Below are positions 1 through 11,200 of a DNA stretch of 64,000 nt, in pieces. The stretch covers positions 74,485,422 through 74,549,421 of the forward strand of contig CP142456.1 of NCBI GenBank assembly GCA_038049695.1, read 5' to 3'. The translations under genes were made by a program, and so were the position numbers. Source of the DNA: Cinnamomum chago. Taxonomy: Eukaryota; Streptophyta; Magnoliopsida; Laurales; Lauraceae. Position 1 is the stretch's first letter. Every line of letters begins with the position of its first letter. The notes under the pieces were generated by a model. It saw nothing but the letters and a program-made list of their open reading frames with translations. It did not search any database and was not told the origin of the DNA.

Positions 1-2
1 TT

Positions 3-660
3 GAGGCTAAGGAATTATGGGGTTATATTTCTGGATCTGACCCTAAACCAAAGGAAGATGAGAAGAAGATATCCGCCTGGCTTACTAAAGATGCAAAAAT
101 CAAAACATGGATACTGGGTTCCGTCGAACCACATCTGATAATGAACCTCAAACCTTATCCCACTACTAAAGACATGTGGGGATATCTGAAACAAGTGTAC
201 CATCAAGATAATTCAGCACGTCAATTTCATCTGGAATGTGCGATTGCTGAATATGCACAAGGGACATTGTCAATCCAAGACTACTATTCAGGATTCCGAA
301 CCCTATGGTCGGAATACGATAGTATTAAGTATGCAGATGTGGCTCCCGACGTTCTGATCGTGATTCGTGATCTTCAGGCCTCTAGTCAAAGGGATCAGTT
401 TTTGATGAAACTGCGGAATGAATATGAAAGTGTCAGATCTGCCCTGATGAATCGGACGCCATTACCTTCCTTGGATGTATGCTTCAATGAACTATTACGC
501 GAGGAACAGCGCATTGCGACCTCGGCTCATATAGCGCAACAAACGACTGAGACCTATTCAGTTGCGTTCTCAGCTAATAAAACTTCTCAGCCTTCGCCGC
601 TCGACTTGAGCAAAACGCAATGTTACAGTTGTCAAAAATTTGGGCACATTCAACTCAATG
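3..660 (+). pseudogene. copia gag fragment (UBN2-type) with CCHC zinc knuckle start
   Basis: The frame is open from the window edge, so the protein begins upstream. It shows the gag UBN2-type pattern: a tryptophan-rich start with ELWGYI, then DMWGYLKQVY and FHLECAIAEY, and a zinc knuckle opening CYSCQKFGHI near 621-650. The normal second half of the knuckle is absent, because the sequence jumps near 660-685 into reverse transcriptase in another frame. In an intact element this would be the capsid part of a single gag-pol polyprotein. Here it is a remnant, and any product would end at the stop after 698. Confidence 0.85.
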
Positions 661-685
661 CAAACAGAAGGTCTGCAGTCATCGG

Positions 686-1570
686 TCGTTTCAAATGAAG
701 GATCTCGGCCCTTTACACTATTTCCTCGGTCTTGAAGTTCATCAATCGCCTAAAGGAATAGTTCTCAATCAGCACAAATACACGGTTGATCTCATTGACT
801 TGGCTGGGCTAACTTCCTCCACTCCAGTAGATACGCCAGTTGAACTGAATGTCAAACTCGGTAAAGAGGATGGTGACCTTCTTCCAGATCCTACCGCGTA
901 TCGCCGATTAGTGGGTAGCTTGATCTACCTCACTGTCACCCGTCCTGATATCTCATTTGCAGTTAACCTAATGAGTCAGTTCATGACTGCTCCTCGTCAC
1001 CTTCATCTGGCGGCTGTTCGTCGCATCATTCAGTACCTTATTCGCACACCGACTCGCGGGTTGTTTTTTCCATCAAACAATCCTCTTTCACTAAGAGCTT
1101 ATTCAGATGCTGATTGGGCTGGTTGTCCAGATACTCGCAGATCGACTACAGGATGGTGCATGTTTTTGGGTAATAGTTTGATTTCCTGGAAATGCAAGAA
1201 ACATGACAAAGTTTCCAAATCTTCTACCGAGGCTGAGTACCGAGCTATGTCTGCTGCGTGCTCCGAAATCCTTTGGCTCCGTGGTCTGCTCTCCGACATT
1301 GGATTTCCCGCAAAAGGAGCTACCCCTCTCTATGCAGATAATACAAGTGCAATTCGGATTACTGAAAATCCGATTTTTCATGAATGCACTAAACACATCG
1401 AGGTTGATTGTCACTTTATCCGTGATGAACTTAAACGTGATGTCATCAGCCTACCGCATGTCTCCATTGAACTTTAAATTGCTGATATTCTCACCAAAGG
1501 TCTTCCACGACCACGCCATCAGTTCTTGGTTGACAAATTGATGCTTGTTGATTCTCCCACATCAATTTGA
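686..1570 (+). pseudogene. copia reverse transcriptase C-terminus plus RNase H
   Basis: The reading starts in the last RT block (MKDLGPLHYFLGLEV) and continues through the connection domain into RNase H. The acidic residues of RNase H are visible in YSDADWAG, SSTEAEYRA and LYADNTSA. An in-frame TAA at 1475-1477 interrupts the protein. The same frame then resumes with IADILTKGLPRPRH, the usual copia C-terminus, up to a TGA at 1568-1570. The lesion plus the missing upstream domains mark it as dead. The frame differs from that of the gag remnant. Confidence 0.88.
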
Positions 1571-1577
1571 GGGGGGG

Positions 1578-1889
1578 TGTTAAACAAGGCCCAGGCCCAT
1601 AATTAGATCCAGTCCAGCATGATTGTCTTGCGTGCCTTGGTTTGGTCAAAGATTACACAGTTGTACATATTATCTTAATTGATTGCTTTCCTAACTTAGA
1701 TTAGTGATTAGTGTAATTAGTTGGTTTCCTATGTAAAGAGCCTTGATTAAGGCATGTATATTCCTATATAGTGGTGATCATTCTCCAAGAGAAAACGCAC
1801 AAATTAATACAATCTTGAGAGTATATTCAAAACTCTTTTCTGTGAAAAGTCTGTGATCGTGAGTTTGTCAATACTCACTGTTCTATTCA
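1578..1889 (+). repeat. 3' LTR of the copia element
   Basis: It begins with TGTTAAAC right after a G-rich polypurine tract. A TATA-like CTATATAG lies near 1765-1772, followed by an A-rich transcribed part. The end is set at a CA near 1889 by eye; a shorter LTR ending near 1870 is also possible. Confidence 0.55.
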
Positions 1890-2940
1890 TGAATAAAAAA
1901 AATGAAACTTAGGAAATCGTTAAACAGTAAGGCCCCAAAATCAATGGTTGTGATGATTTGATTGAGATGAGTTTTTGCCTGAAATCATATCCACAATGAT
2001 ACCTTTCCATCACACTATGCTCCCATGATTGGCATGCATCCGAGAGGGTCCTAGAATGCAGCTTAGATTTGTTTATATCACCTTAGCTTTAAAAAATTGG
2101 CTGAGTCTAAGTCACCTACTTGGTCGAGTCTTATGGTTTTTGGACCCTAAATGGACTTTTTTTTTCCTTTAATTATGATTATTAGAAAAAGTTGTGGGAG
2201 GCTCTTAAGAACACTTTTTTTTAAGATACAGCCATTTGAAGATCTGTGGTACTATTCATCCGACTGACTGAAGTATAAATTTGGGTACATATAAGATATA
2301 ACACCTTTAAATTCTGTGAAATGCTACAAATCTTAAAATTCTAGATTCACAGAACTATATTTTCCAAATTTTTAGATTATTTTTTGTTTCGTATTTTTCA
2401 AATGTATTGTGCCTAGGCTGTGCAAGTCGGTCCAAGCCGGCCGAGTCCCACGCGACTCCTCCAAGTTGACTCGACTTGAGGGTGACCAAATTGCCCTCTG
2501 AGTCTATTTTTTATCCCTTGCCTCTCATGCAACCAGTGAGAGGTACTTCTTTGTAAATGGAAACCACAAAATATATAGAAATATATATATATATATATAT
2601 ATTGGATTTTACTAAAGACCTCCTTGAGTTTTGCATTAATTCTAGGAACACCCCAGTCTTTAAAGAATTCCAAGAACCTACTTAACTTTAAAGTTATTTA
2701 TGAAAACACCTTTGATGGATGCTTTAAAAAAACTATGAGTTTCTCCTACTATTTTTATTGATTAGAATCTCAAATTGCCTCTAACTTGCCAGTTATTTCT
2801 CATGGGTGGGTGATGTTGATTGTATTGAAATTTGAAGTTACATTATTACTTTTTGCTTCTGTAATATCATAAATACCATAAATTCGCCAAGTATGTGACA
2901 TAGATTGACAATTGGTTCCATATGTTATTTCATGGCTCAG
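1890..2940. other. no gene recognised; AT-rich spacer or intron
   Basis: No coding potential was recognised on either strand. There is an (AT)n tract at 2582-2602. The stretch probably lies in the intron upstream of the exon at 2941, so the copia element may sit in that intron. Confidence 0.5.
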
Positions 2941-4895
2941 TGTTTAGTGAAGGGCTGCCACAAAAGGCTGCGAATTGTACATACTATAGAGTTCAATGAA
3001 GGGGGTACAAACATAGAGATAACCAGAGTTGTCGTGTATGAAGAACAGTGGGTCAGCCCAGCTAATCTCTATGACAAAAAGTAAGCATCTGCTTCCATAG
3101 ATTCTCACATCATGATATCTTCTCCCATCTACCCCCATTGATTCTTATTTCATTATAAACCCATCTGCTTCTTGCTGGCAGTGCTCAGGTTGACTCATCA
3201 TCCTGCACTAGTTGCTTGCCTGTTTCATCTTTTATCATCTTTTTTTATGATTCCTTTTTAATATCTTTTGGTTTAATCTGTCATTCTTTTCATCATGAGA
3301 ATGAAGTAGTTATTTATTATAAATGTTACCTTTTATAAGAAGAAAAAGGTTGGGTATTTTCTAACATGGCCACTTAGGACATTGATGTATCCTCGCTTGC
3401 CTTACAGTATTACATATTTACTGTACCAGTAATGTGTGGCTCATGCTTACCGTAGAGATGACAATGGGATGGGTTGGGGTGAGTCCGCTTGGTGTGTCCA
3501 TCACAGACTCGTACCTATGTTTACCATATTTGAATGGGTGTACAGTATATGATACCCACAACATACCGCTCTTATGTTATTCATACAAATTTATGTCCGC
3601 ATATTCCCTTGGATGTGTTCCATACTTGTTCCTTACATAATGTATGAGAAGATTGCATTGGATATGATACTGACAGCCATCAGGGGGAGACTAACAGATA
3701 GAAGAACTCTTCCCTTTCTTCATTGGCAACTAGACATGAGCATTTAAAACAACTTCTGGATTTCAAAGAAAAAAGAAAGAAGAGCTCATCGTTCCCATAT
3801 CATTGATTACACTGCAGAAATGTGAAGCTAATTTCTTCCCAAGTGCTTCTTGGGAGGACTCATACCCATGTCACACAGATGTGCAAGATCAGTGCCACTT
3901 TGTCAGGAGGAGAGCATCTTGTACATTTCTTGGAAGAAAGATCATGCCCATTCTAATTTAAGGCCAGATGAAATGAGTTATTTGGGGAGGGATGGAACAA
4001 GTCAAAAAATAAGTATATATATTAATGTATAAATGCAATGCATTTGCGCTATTTGGGTAGTCAGTTCTGCTGTAGGTATGAATCCCAGTGACCTGGATCT
4101 GAATTTTATACAGGTACATCTCAGGGGACTTAAATCCAGACTAAAATTGAAAATGGATACCCGGGTTTGATGGGTAGCATTTGGGGACCTATTTTTTTTC
4201 CATAGCTCACAGTTGTGTTGTGACTCTCTTAACTCTAATAATGTAATTGACCATTTTCTGTTTGTCAATATCACAAAAGAACTAGGATGCCGCATACATA
4301 TATATTTGAGGGAAAAGAGTATCTGAAGGTTGCGTTTTACATGCAACCTTTTTTCTTAAAGATTTTAATCTCGGAAGCTATCCTAAATTTTGAGTTTCTT
4401 TTGCTGGAAGCTAGTAATGCCATCTTTGTGGTATCCTTGATCAGTGATCTGGAGTTTGATTTGAAGCCACTTTCACAGCGGAAGCGAACTCAACTTTCGG
4501 AGCTGACTGGGTCTTGGAAGGTGTTTGAAGTAAGTGCAACCCCAATCTTTGGTGAAGAGACAACATTAGAGGAAGGCAAACTGCCTTATGTGTACTTCTG
4601 CATGGAGACCTTGAAGAAAAGGAGTTTGCCAGGGAATCCTGTTTACTTTGGGGAGGAAGAAATGCTGGATATGCAAGATGTGGCTGTCCTTTGGCTGCCA
4701 GGCGGTGTCACCGGATATGTTGATGTGAAGAAGGATGGCATCCTTTGCATTGGGGTGGGGTGGTACTCGGATGAAGGAATCAACCTTGTGATGGAGAGAG
4801 ATTATGGGACTGATGGTAAGCTCAAGGAGGTGCGGTGTAAAACGGAGGTCAAGAGAAGGTGGTCAGATGATTCTGATCATCCACTCCATGAGTAA
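2941..4895 (+). CDS. last two exons of an unnamed gene, possibly DUF3598/lipocalin-like
   Basis: Two exons can be joined: 2941-3080 and 4445-4895. The first follows an AG acceptor (GGCTCAG) and ends before GTAAGC. The second follows TTGATCAG. The split codon AA|T restores the frame, and the join reads SPANLYDKN then DLEFDLKPLS. The reconstructed part is 196 codons plus a TAA stop. The C-terminal half has the pattern LPGGVTGYVDV, GWYSDEG and RDYGTDGKLKEV, which reminds me of the DUF3598 lipocalin-fold proteins of cyanobacteria and plastids; this is a guess from pattern, not a search. Strong codon structure and matching intron phases support a real gene. Upstream exons lie in the unassigned region or left of the window. 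The 1364-base intron shows no clear element. Confidence 0.72.
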
Positions 4896-5339
4896 AATTT
4901 CTCCTCTTTTTTTTTTTTTGGTTCATTTTTTGCCTGTTTATATTTTGCCCTACAAAGCAGACATTCGAAATTTATATTAAACGATGGGGAAACATGGAAG
5001 AGGAAGCTGAGTGACAATTGACAAATGTTAAATGTCTGATAGTACAGTTAAAATTGTTCAGAATCTGATTGTGGTCCAATTTGATGATATGTATATTCTG
5101 AATTACTTAAAGAGCTGAACTTAGCTCAAAGAAGGGATGAGTGGAGAAGTAGAATACAAAATAGTGACGATGGTGAATCTCCCCTTTTCTTCTGCTCACT
5201 TTCTTATATTTGTATTCTGGCGTTTGAATATCCCAGTTACCAATGTTATCTTAAGCTTCAGTGAAGGCTCTGGAGGATTGCCACAACTCTGTGAAGGTTA
5301 GTCAATGCTTCATGTTCCAAATGTCTTGTATTATCATGG
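4896..5339. other. 3' flank of the gene ending at 4895
   Basis: It is AT-rich, with a T11 tract soon after the stop codon. It probably contains the 3' UTR. No other gene was seen. Confidence 0.4.
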
Positions 5340-5520
5340 TATAAAAGCATTATAAGAAGCCAAAAAATAAAAACCAACGATTACAACAAAATCGACATGA
5401 AGAAAGTAGAAGATCTATCCACCTTTTGCCTATACCCAAGGAATCTGCCATCTCATTGGCCGACCACAAAATATGTCTAAACTCCACTCAGTACGAAGAA
5501 GACAATATCTTAATTTCACT
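5340..5520 (-). mobile_element. LINE 3'-end fragment (RNase H tail), minus strand
   Basis: On the minus strand the bases near 5500-5400 read EFRHILWSANEMADSLGIG. This is the pattern of the RNase H-like tail of plant L1-type LINEs (H-x-x-R-x-x-N-x-x-A-D-x-L-A). It is followed by a T-rich LINE-like 3' end towards 5340. No other domain survives. Confidence 0.55.
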
Positions 5521-5839
5521 GATAAGGAAATGTAACTTCCAGAGGGCTACACACGAAGAAGATACCCAAGCAACAGCATTAGACAATTCGCTTTGCACAA
5601 TTGGTGGAGAGGGAAGGTGGGTTCTCCAGTGTTGTATTATCTATCTCACTTATTCAAGACCTACTGGTGGTACGCAACCAGTTTAACAGTGCCTAATTAC
5701 TTGATGAGGCTGACCTTTCAGAATCCTACGGTTGAATCAACTGCAACACTTTAAGTTGGCTGAGGTATAAAATATCGCCCATTGGATGGACCGAGTGTTC
5801 AAAAAATTGCAATTAGATTTCAAAGTTAATTGCATCTGT

Positions 5840-6330
5840 TGTTTTCTTTGGTGCTTAAGCCTCATTGCCTTCCAAGGTTGGTGCTCGCTGCCTTTTTGGA
5901 TTTGCATGATTCAAGATAGTGTTGGTGGTGGGGTCATCCTTCCCTCTTTTTGGCTTGGTTAAAATCCAAAGGTGGAAGCCATGTGAAGTTCACTGTTTAA
6001 GCCTTCAGAGGACATTACTGGAAGGTGATTCCCATTGTGCAATCAGATAGGCTTAAGGTCAATGCAAGGCGCCTTGGAATATGGCAAATGCAGTGGAGGA
6101 AGTGATGGATTTGGGAAATGCATCATTTGAGGCATCCTTTGTGCATGTAAGCTCTCTGGCAGATCAATTGGCTAAAGTGGGAATTTCTAGTCAGTCTGGT
6201 TGTTGCTCAGGGTGGGTTTAATTCCCCTTTGGTCTTGGAGATATTGGTTATTGACGTCTTTGGGTTTTTCTTTGGGCGTTCATAGCTTCTCGTATCGATT
6301 AGCTTCTTTTAATAAAATTAGTTAATATTC
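5840..6330 (+). mobile_element. LINE 3'-end fragment (RNase H tail), plus strand
   Basis: Frame-broken translation gives EGDSHCAIR-like residues and then FEASFVHVSSLADQLAKVGI near 6124-6185. This is the RNase H C-terminus of plant L1-type LINEs. The T-rich 3' part ends near AATAAAATTAG at about 6312-6322. It is the same domain as the fragment at 5340-5520 but in opposite orientation, so two insertions or an inverted copy are present. Confidence 0.65.
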
Positions 6331-6849
6331 AAAGAATTTGTATATATAATTTCTGAGTTTTTTTTTTTTTCATGTATAGCCCCTGAGGTTTCTAGGATTT
6401 AATTGTGATGCATCTGAATGCCATTTGAGGTAGTGCTGGATTGAATGGTTGGGATTACAGTAACCCCCATCATGTAATTTAAGGCCCCGCCTGAACCAGC
6501 AATGTAATTAGCTAGGTGGCACCGGTAATATAATATGACCACATTTGGCAGTTTTAGGCATGGGCTGACACTAGACCCTCAAAACACTAGCCCAAACACA
6601 AGAAAATTGTAATGTGTAACGTGGAAAACTCCCAAATGGAACAATTGTCACCCTTCTGTTGGCGCCAAAAATCTGATTGTGAATAAAATAAAAAAGATAT
6701 TTGCCAATGGATGAATGACTGTAGCCAGTCAGTTGGATCAGTGGGCTCCATCACACCAAAACCCAGCCCCATGAATGTTGCTAGCCTTCCATTCAAAGCT
6801 GATTGATAAAATTGGACAGGCAACACTGAAACAAGTATAAGAACCAAAG

Positions 6850-6960
6850 ACCCTAGCTACAGCTCAGCTGGTTAAGGACATTAAAAATTCCCTTTTCGAG
6901 GTGAGTCTTAATTCGTGACCTATACCAAGCAAATAAATAAATAAGTTGAAAAAAAAAGAG
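6850..6960 (+). mobile_element. probable tRNA-derived SINE
   Basis: A tRNA-like box A, AGCTCAGCTGGTTAAGG (6861-6877), is followed about 35 bases later by a weak box B (TTAATTCGTGACC, 6908-6920). An A-rich tail with AAATAAATAAATAA follows. I did not find a clear target-site duplication. It is not a tRNA gene, because no acceptor stem pairs. Confidence 0.5.
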
Positions 6961-7182
6961 CAGAGAACTGATTGTAATTATTAGCAAAAAAAATAAATGG
7001 AACTGATGCTTGATACTTGACAAATCTTCTTTCACGTGGTGGTGGGACTCTGCTGGTCCACAAAACTTATCACATGTTCCCCGTGAGGATTTGTGTGTAT
7101 AGTGAGTTTAATGGTTATCGTTTCCAAATAAAGAAATCACCCACATTCAATAGAAAAGGGCCATAGGTTAGAGTTACAATTA

Positions 7183-7434
7183 GGGCCTATTTGTTTGAAT
7201 GAATTGTGAGAATGCTTGTCAGGGAGAATTTTGAGAATTCCAAATACTCAACCCCGCTCTACCATTTAAAATGCTGAAATTTTGAGAATTTATAAGGCTA
7301 AAAGTGCCTTTTCATGTAGTCTAGAATTCCGAATTCTTGCATAAGGGGACAAAATGTAAAGGCATGTAAAAAAATTCCCAACAAGCCTGGTTCCTTGTCA
7401 AAAAATGCCTTTAACCAAACAGACCCTTTTAGGG
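7183..7434. mobile_element. MITE-like element with GGGCCTATTTGTTTG-type ends
   Basis: The left end AGGGCCTATTTGTTTGAA and the right end TTTAACCAAACAGACCCTTT are imperfect inverted repeats. The interior has short inverted copies of GAGAATTCC-like words. No coding sequence was seen. Related sequence is recognisable at about 35.55-36.21 kb. Confidence 0.45.
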
Positions 7435-7439
7435 GGATT

Positions 7440-7745
7440 TTGTAGATTATCATCATCATCAAAGCCTTATCAAACTATGTTGGAGTCCCCTACATTCATT
7501 TTGCTTCTCCATTCTCATCTCTCCTAAGTCAAATCTTCATATAGGTTGCACTTCTTCATATCTATCGTTACTACTTTCATTCACATCTTCTTCAGCCTAC
7601 CCTATCCTTTTAGGGGCAATTAACCTACATAAAAAAAACTTTTCCTCACCGGCAACTTTGTTGGCCTTGCATTGGACAATGTCAAAACTATCTGAAATGG
7701 GTTTCTCTTATTTTATCACCCATTGAAGCTAGCTACCCATAAATG
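7440..7745 (-). mobile_element. RTE-type LINE 3' fragment, minus strand
   Basis: In plus orientation it starts with an ATCATCATCATC tract and GCCTTATCAAACTATGTTGG. It continues with words typical of the reverse complement of plant RTE elements (CTATCTGAAATGGGTTTCTC, TTTTATCACCCATTGAAGC). It is non-functional. The same part of the same family recurs at 14605-15045. Confidence 0.6.
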
Positions 7746-8210
7746 TTCTCAAAAGATCATTAAAAAAAAAAACATAAAAGAAATAAAAAATAGTTGGGAG
7801 GCAAAGAAGACATCAATTTCAATAGATTTCCTAGATCTGCAACATAACTTCTATACTGAAGACCAGATATCCATCCATACCCAAGATTGACCCATACAGT
7901 TTCACTGTCTTCAGATAAACATAAAATGCGTCTCATCATCAATGAAACTTCTTTTCTTATGTTAATTAGAATTAAATGCATTACAGTACATGAAACCTTC
8001 CCATAATAAAGGGAAGAAGATTACATTACATGGTAAGTTGGTAACAAAGGCAGGGAATTCAATAGAACAAAGAAGGCAGTATATGAGACAAAAGAGGATT
8101 TACATCAATTGAAGAAAAAATGAAGGGAGAGAAAATCTACCTATTAGTCAGTTGTACAGTTGGTGAAAAGCAAGCTGAAATCTTTCACAGTCGCAGCTCT
8201 CTCACTTGCA

Positions 8211-11200
8211 TCACTGAGATTGGCTTCCAGACTCTGAGCTGAGAGATTGTCTGAGCAGCCTGTTCTTCCTTAGAGCCTCATGGCATGGAGCAAAGAATTC
8301 ATGTCTTAGAGCTTCCTCTGCACTGATCCTAAGCCTTGGGTTCACTGTCAAACACTTGTCCACAAGATCAAAGAGCGACCATGGAGCCATCTCATGAAAG
8401 TCTGGTCTCCGAGTGTTCAACTCACACCACACTCGTAGGTCAATGGATGGCAATGATTGGATATCAAGTAGATCCTGAAACGAACAGGCACTATATCACA
8501 TCTCATTACAAAATAAAGTAGCAGTTAGGCCAATGGATGTCAATGATTTGATATCAAGTAGATCCTGCAACGAACAGGTGCTATAGATAAAATATAGTAG
8601 TAGTTAGGTCATTACAAATGAGATGTAATAATAATTAATCATACCACAGGAAATGAGGATTCACGGTTGTGCAGCTTTGCCACTTCCCATAGATCTTCAC
8701 TTCCCCTCAACTTTGCAATATCTTTTATATTTCTGCCCATGTGACTAATTCCATTAGCAAGAACTATAAGATGATGAAAATAACCTGACTGAAGTTCAAC
8801 AAAGAGAGGCTATTACTGTTCAGGATCTCCAACAAATGGTGTTCTTCCTATCATCAGATACAATAAGGTCACCCCAGCAGACCAGACATCAACCTTGGGG
8901 CCCTGGTGTGCAGATTTAAAGAGGACCTGCACAAAACTAATTGCTAGAATCACTTTCATCACTACATGCGTTAGCTAAAGATCTAATTGGATAGCACAAT
9001 ATAGTTCCAGTACAGTTTTCGGTGTGAAAAATGAGGACGAACATCTGTACCTCTGGAGCTCGGAACCCCTTAGTTCCAACGCAAGGACCTTCTTTCCTAT
9101 GCTTTCGATCTCCTAGAATGACAGAAAGATATTGATGTGGGGGGTTAAATAATGAGGAATGTAAGACGCTTGATTGAAAGAAAAGCATCTTTTCAAAAGT
9201 AAAGTCTTCAACCCAACAGCTCAACTGGTAGCCCCCTTTTGGCGATCCAGACAGTTCATTTTGCTTGATGGTAATTCCACAAAATAGACACTTCCATTTA
9301 ACATACAATTTGAACTGTCCAATGGGTGGGCCTCAAAAACAGACAGTTCATCTCAATTATCCACAGATCCAATCAAGTATGACCAGGATGTTGACATAAG
9401 GGAGATTTGTTACCATGCCATTAATAATGGGATTCAATGGATGAGCAGTCTGAAATCATGATTAATGATCCATGTGTTTAAATTTCTGGGTGAATAGAAA
9501 ACTCTTGACTGAAGGCAGTATATTTCCTTGATAAAAATAATGAAGCAGACCTTTCGGATTACAAATATGCATGATGTACCTGTGCTCTTTAACAACCCAG
9601 AACCAGCAACAGCAACACCGCTGGAACAGAGAGGCATAGGAGAAAGATAAAGTAGTCTTCTATCCAATTTTCCCAAAGGAGCAGCCACCCTCTTCCTCTG
9701 AGAAGCAGGAGCACGAACTGCTTCATGATTTGGACATTGCAGTGCCTCTTGAACCAGATTGATCAGCGCCGTTCTACCTTTACATGGCATGGGTTCCCTC
9801 AATCTCTCTGCCGATGGAGTTCTAGTGCTAGTTGCATCCTTTGTTGAGGTCACTCCTGAAACATCTGCACCTTGGTTTCGGTTTTTGAGTCTACTGCCAA
9901 CATCATTGAAGGTCTTAAGATGACCCACATCAACCTTCTTCCTGACATTCGTAGTTAGAAGTGGGTAATCCCTTGACCCTTCTCTACAGACTGGTTTCAG
10001 GGTTCTACATGCAACTTTCCAAGCTTCTTTGGTACTAGGACTGTCTTTGATATTGGGTCGGGGTACATGATCTAAGCTTCCATTACTATTCATCTTTGAA
10101 TTGCCTGACAAAATCAACAAAGCATCTACATCGACTGATGTCACAGAATTATTGAGAGAAGTGCCGAGAAAGTGAAATGCAGAAGAAATATATAAGATAA
10201 TGACATAGGTCATCTACTGTATGGGGAAAACCAAAATAAATAACGTTCATAAAATTGAAAACTGCAAAAAGCAAAAAGGTGAAAGAGCTTACTGTTTGTG
10301 CAATATTTTTGATTGAGATCCTGTGGGAGGTGAGAAAAGATGAAAAAGATACTATCATATTACACTTGACAAGTTTGAAGGATAATTTGGTAAGCATTAA
10401 GGTTTGCAAAGAAAGGGACAATGTAACTGACCATGGCTAAGTTGAAATCAATAAGGAATCCTTTACCATATTTGCGAGAAAAGAGAAAATTCCCAGGCTT
10501 AACATCTCTATGCACTACTCCCTGCGAAGGTTAAAATAAGAATACATCAAGGAAAAAAATCCGTAAATGGGTCCAGGTGAATGTACAGACCCCTTTTTAT
10601 TCTACTACCTGCTTATGCAAACTTGCAAGGGCTCTAAACAGACAGTACCCATACCACTGGAGGTCAGATGCATCTATTTCTCTTTTTAACACCTAAATTT
10701 CAATTTTCAAAACAAATCAAAACAAAAATGTCACTACAAGAAAGGAGAGCAATAGTACAAGTTCTGATTATCCAATAATCACCTCTGGTCTATCATGCTC
10801 AACATGCTCGAGGACAAAGCAATCAGAGTTACCACTCTTAAAAGAGCCTCCATATTTTATCACAAAGTTCCTACCTCTGCATCAAGAAAAACGTTCTGAT
10901 CAAAACATTGAGCTTTTTGCCGTATAAAATGAATTGTCCTACTACATGCTGTGTACATGGAGCAACTCAGCCTCCTTACCCAAAACGCTCCAGCATTTTC
11001 ATCTCATTATTGACATGGTGTGCATGAGCATTTGCATGAGGACCTGAAATTGAAAAGCATGCATTGACTTTTGGTGACAAAGTAATTCGATGGTGATATT
11101 CTAAAACCAGCACAACCACCTGTGCTCAGCACAGTCGCATTATAAATTAAAGATTCTTACATTAAAAACATTATGTGGAGTACCTCTTTTCATCCATCAA

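Larger units (their letters stand above)
1..1889 (+). mobile_element. Ty1/copia retrotransposon, internally deleted, 5' part outside the window
   Basis: The segment reads gag, then directly the end of reverse transcriptase and RNase H, then a polypurine tract (about 1568-1577) and a 3' LTR starting TGTTAAAC at 1578. Protease, integrase and most of the reverse transcriptase are missing, so this copy cannot move by itself. The 5' LTR and primer site lie left of the window. The right LTR boundary near 1889 is approximate because no second LTR is available for comparison and no target-site duplication can be checked. Family assignment rests on the gag and RNase H motifs and is firm; the boundaries are less so. 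Confidence 0.85.

Noticed and set aside
6850-6925. A tRNA gene at the box A/box B match
   Set aside because: No acceptor or anticodon stem can be paired, and an A-rich tail follows, so a SINE is the better reading.
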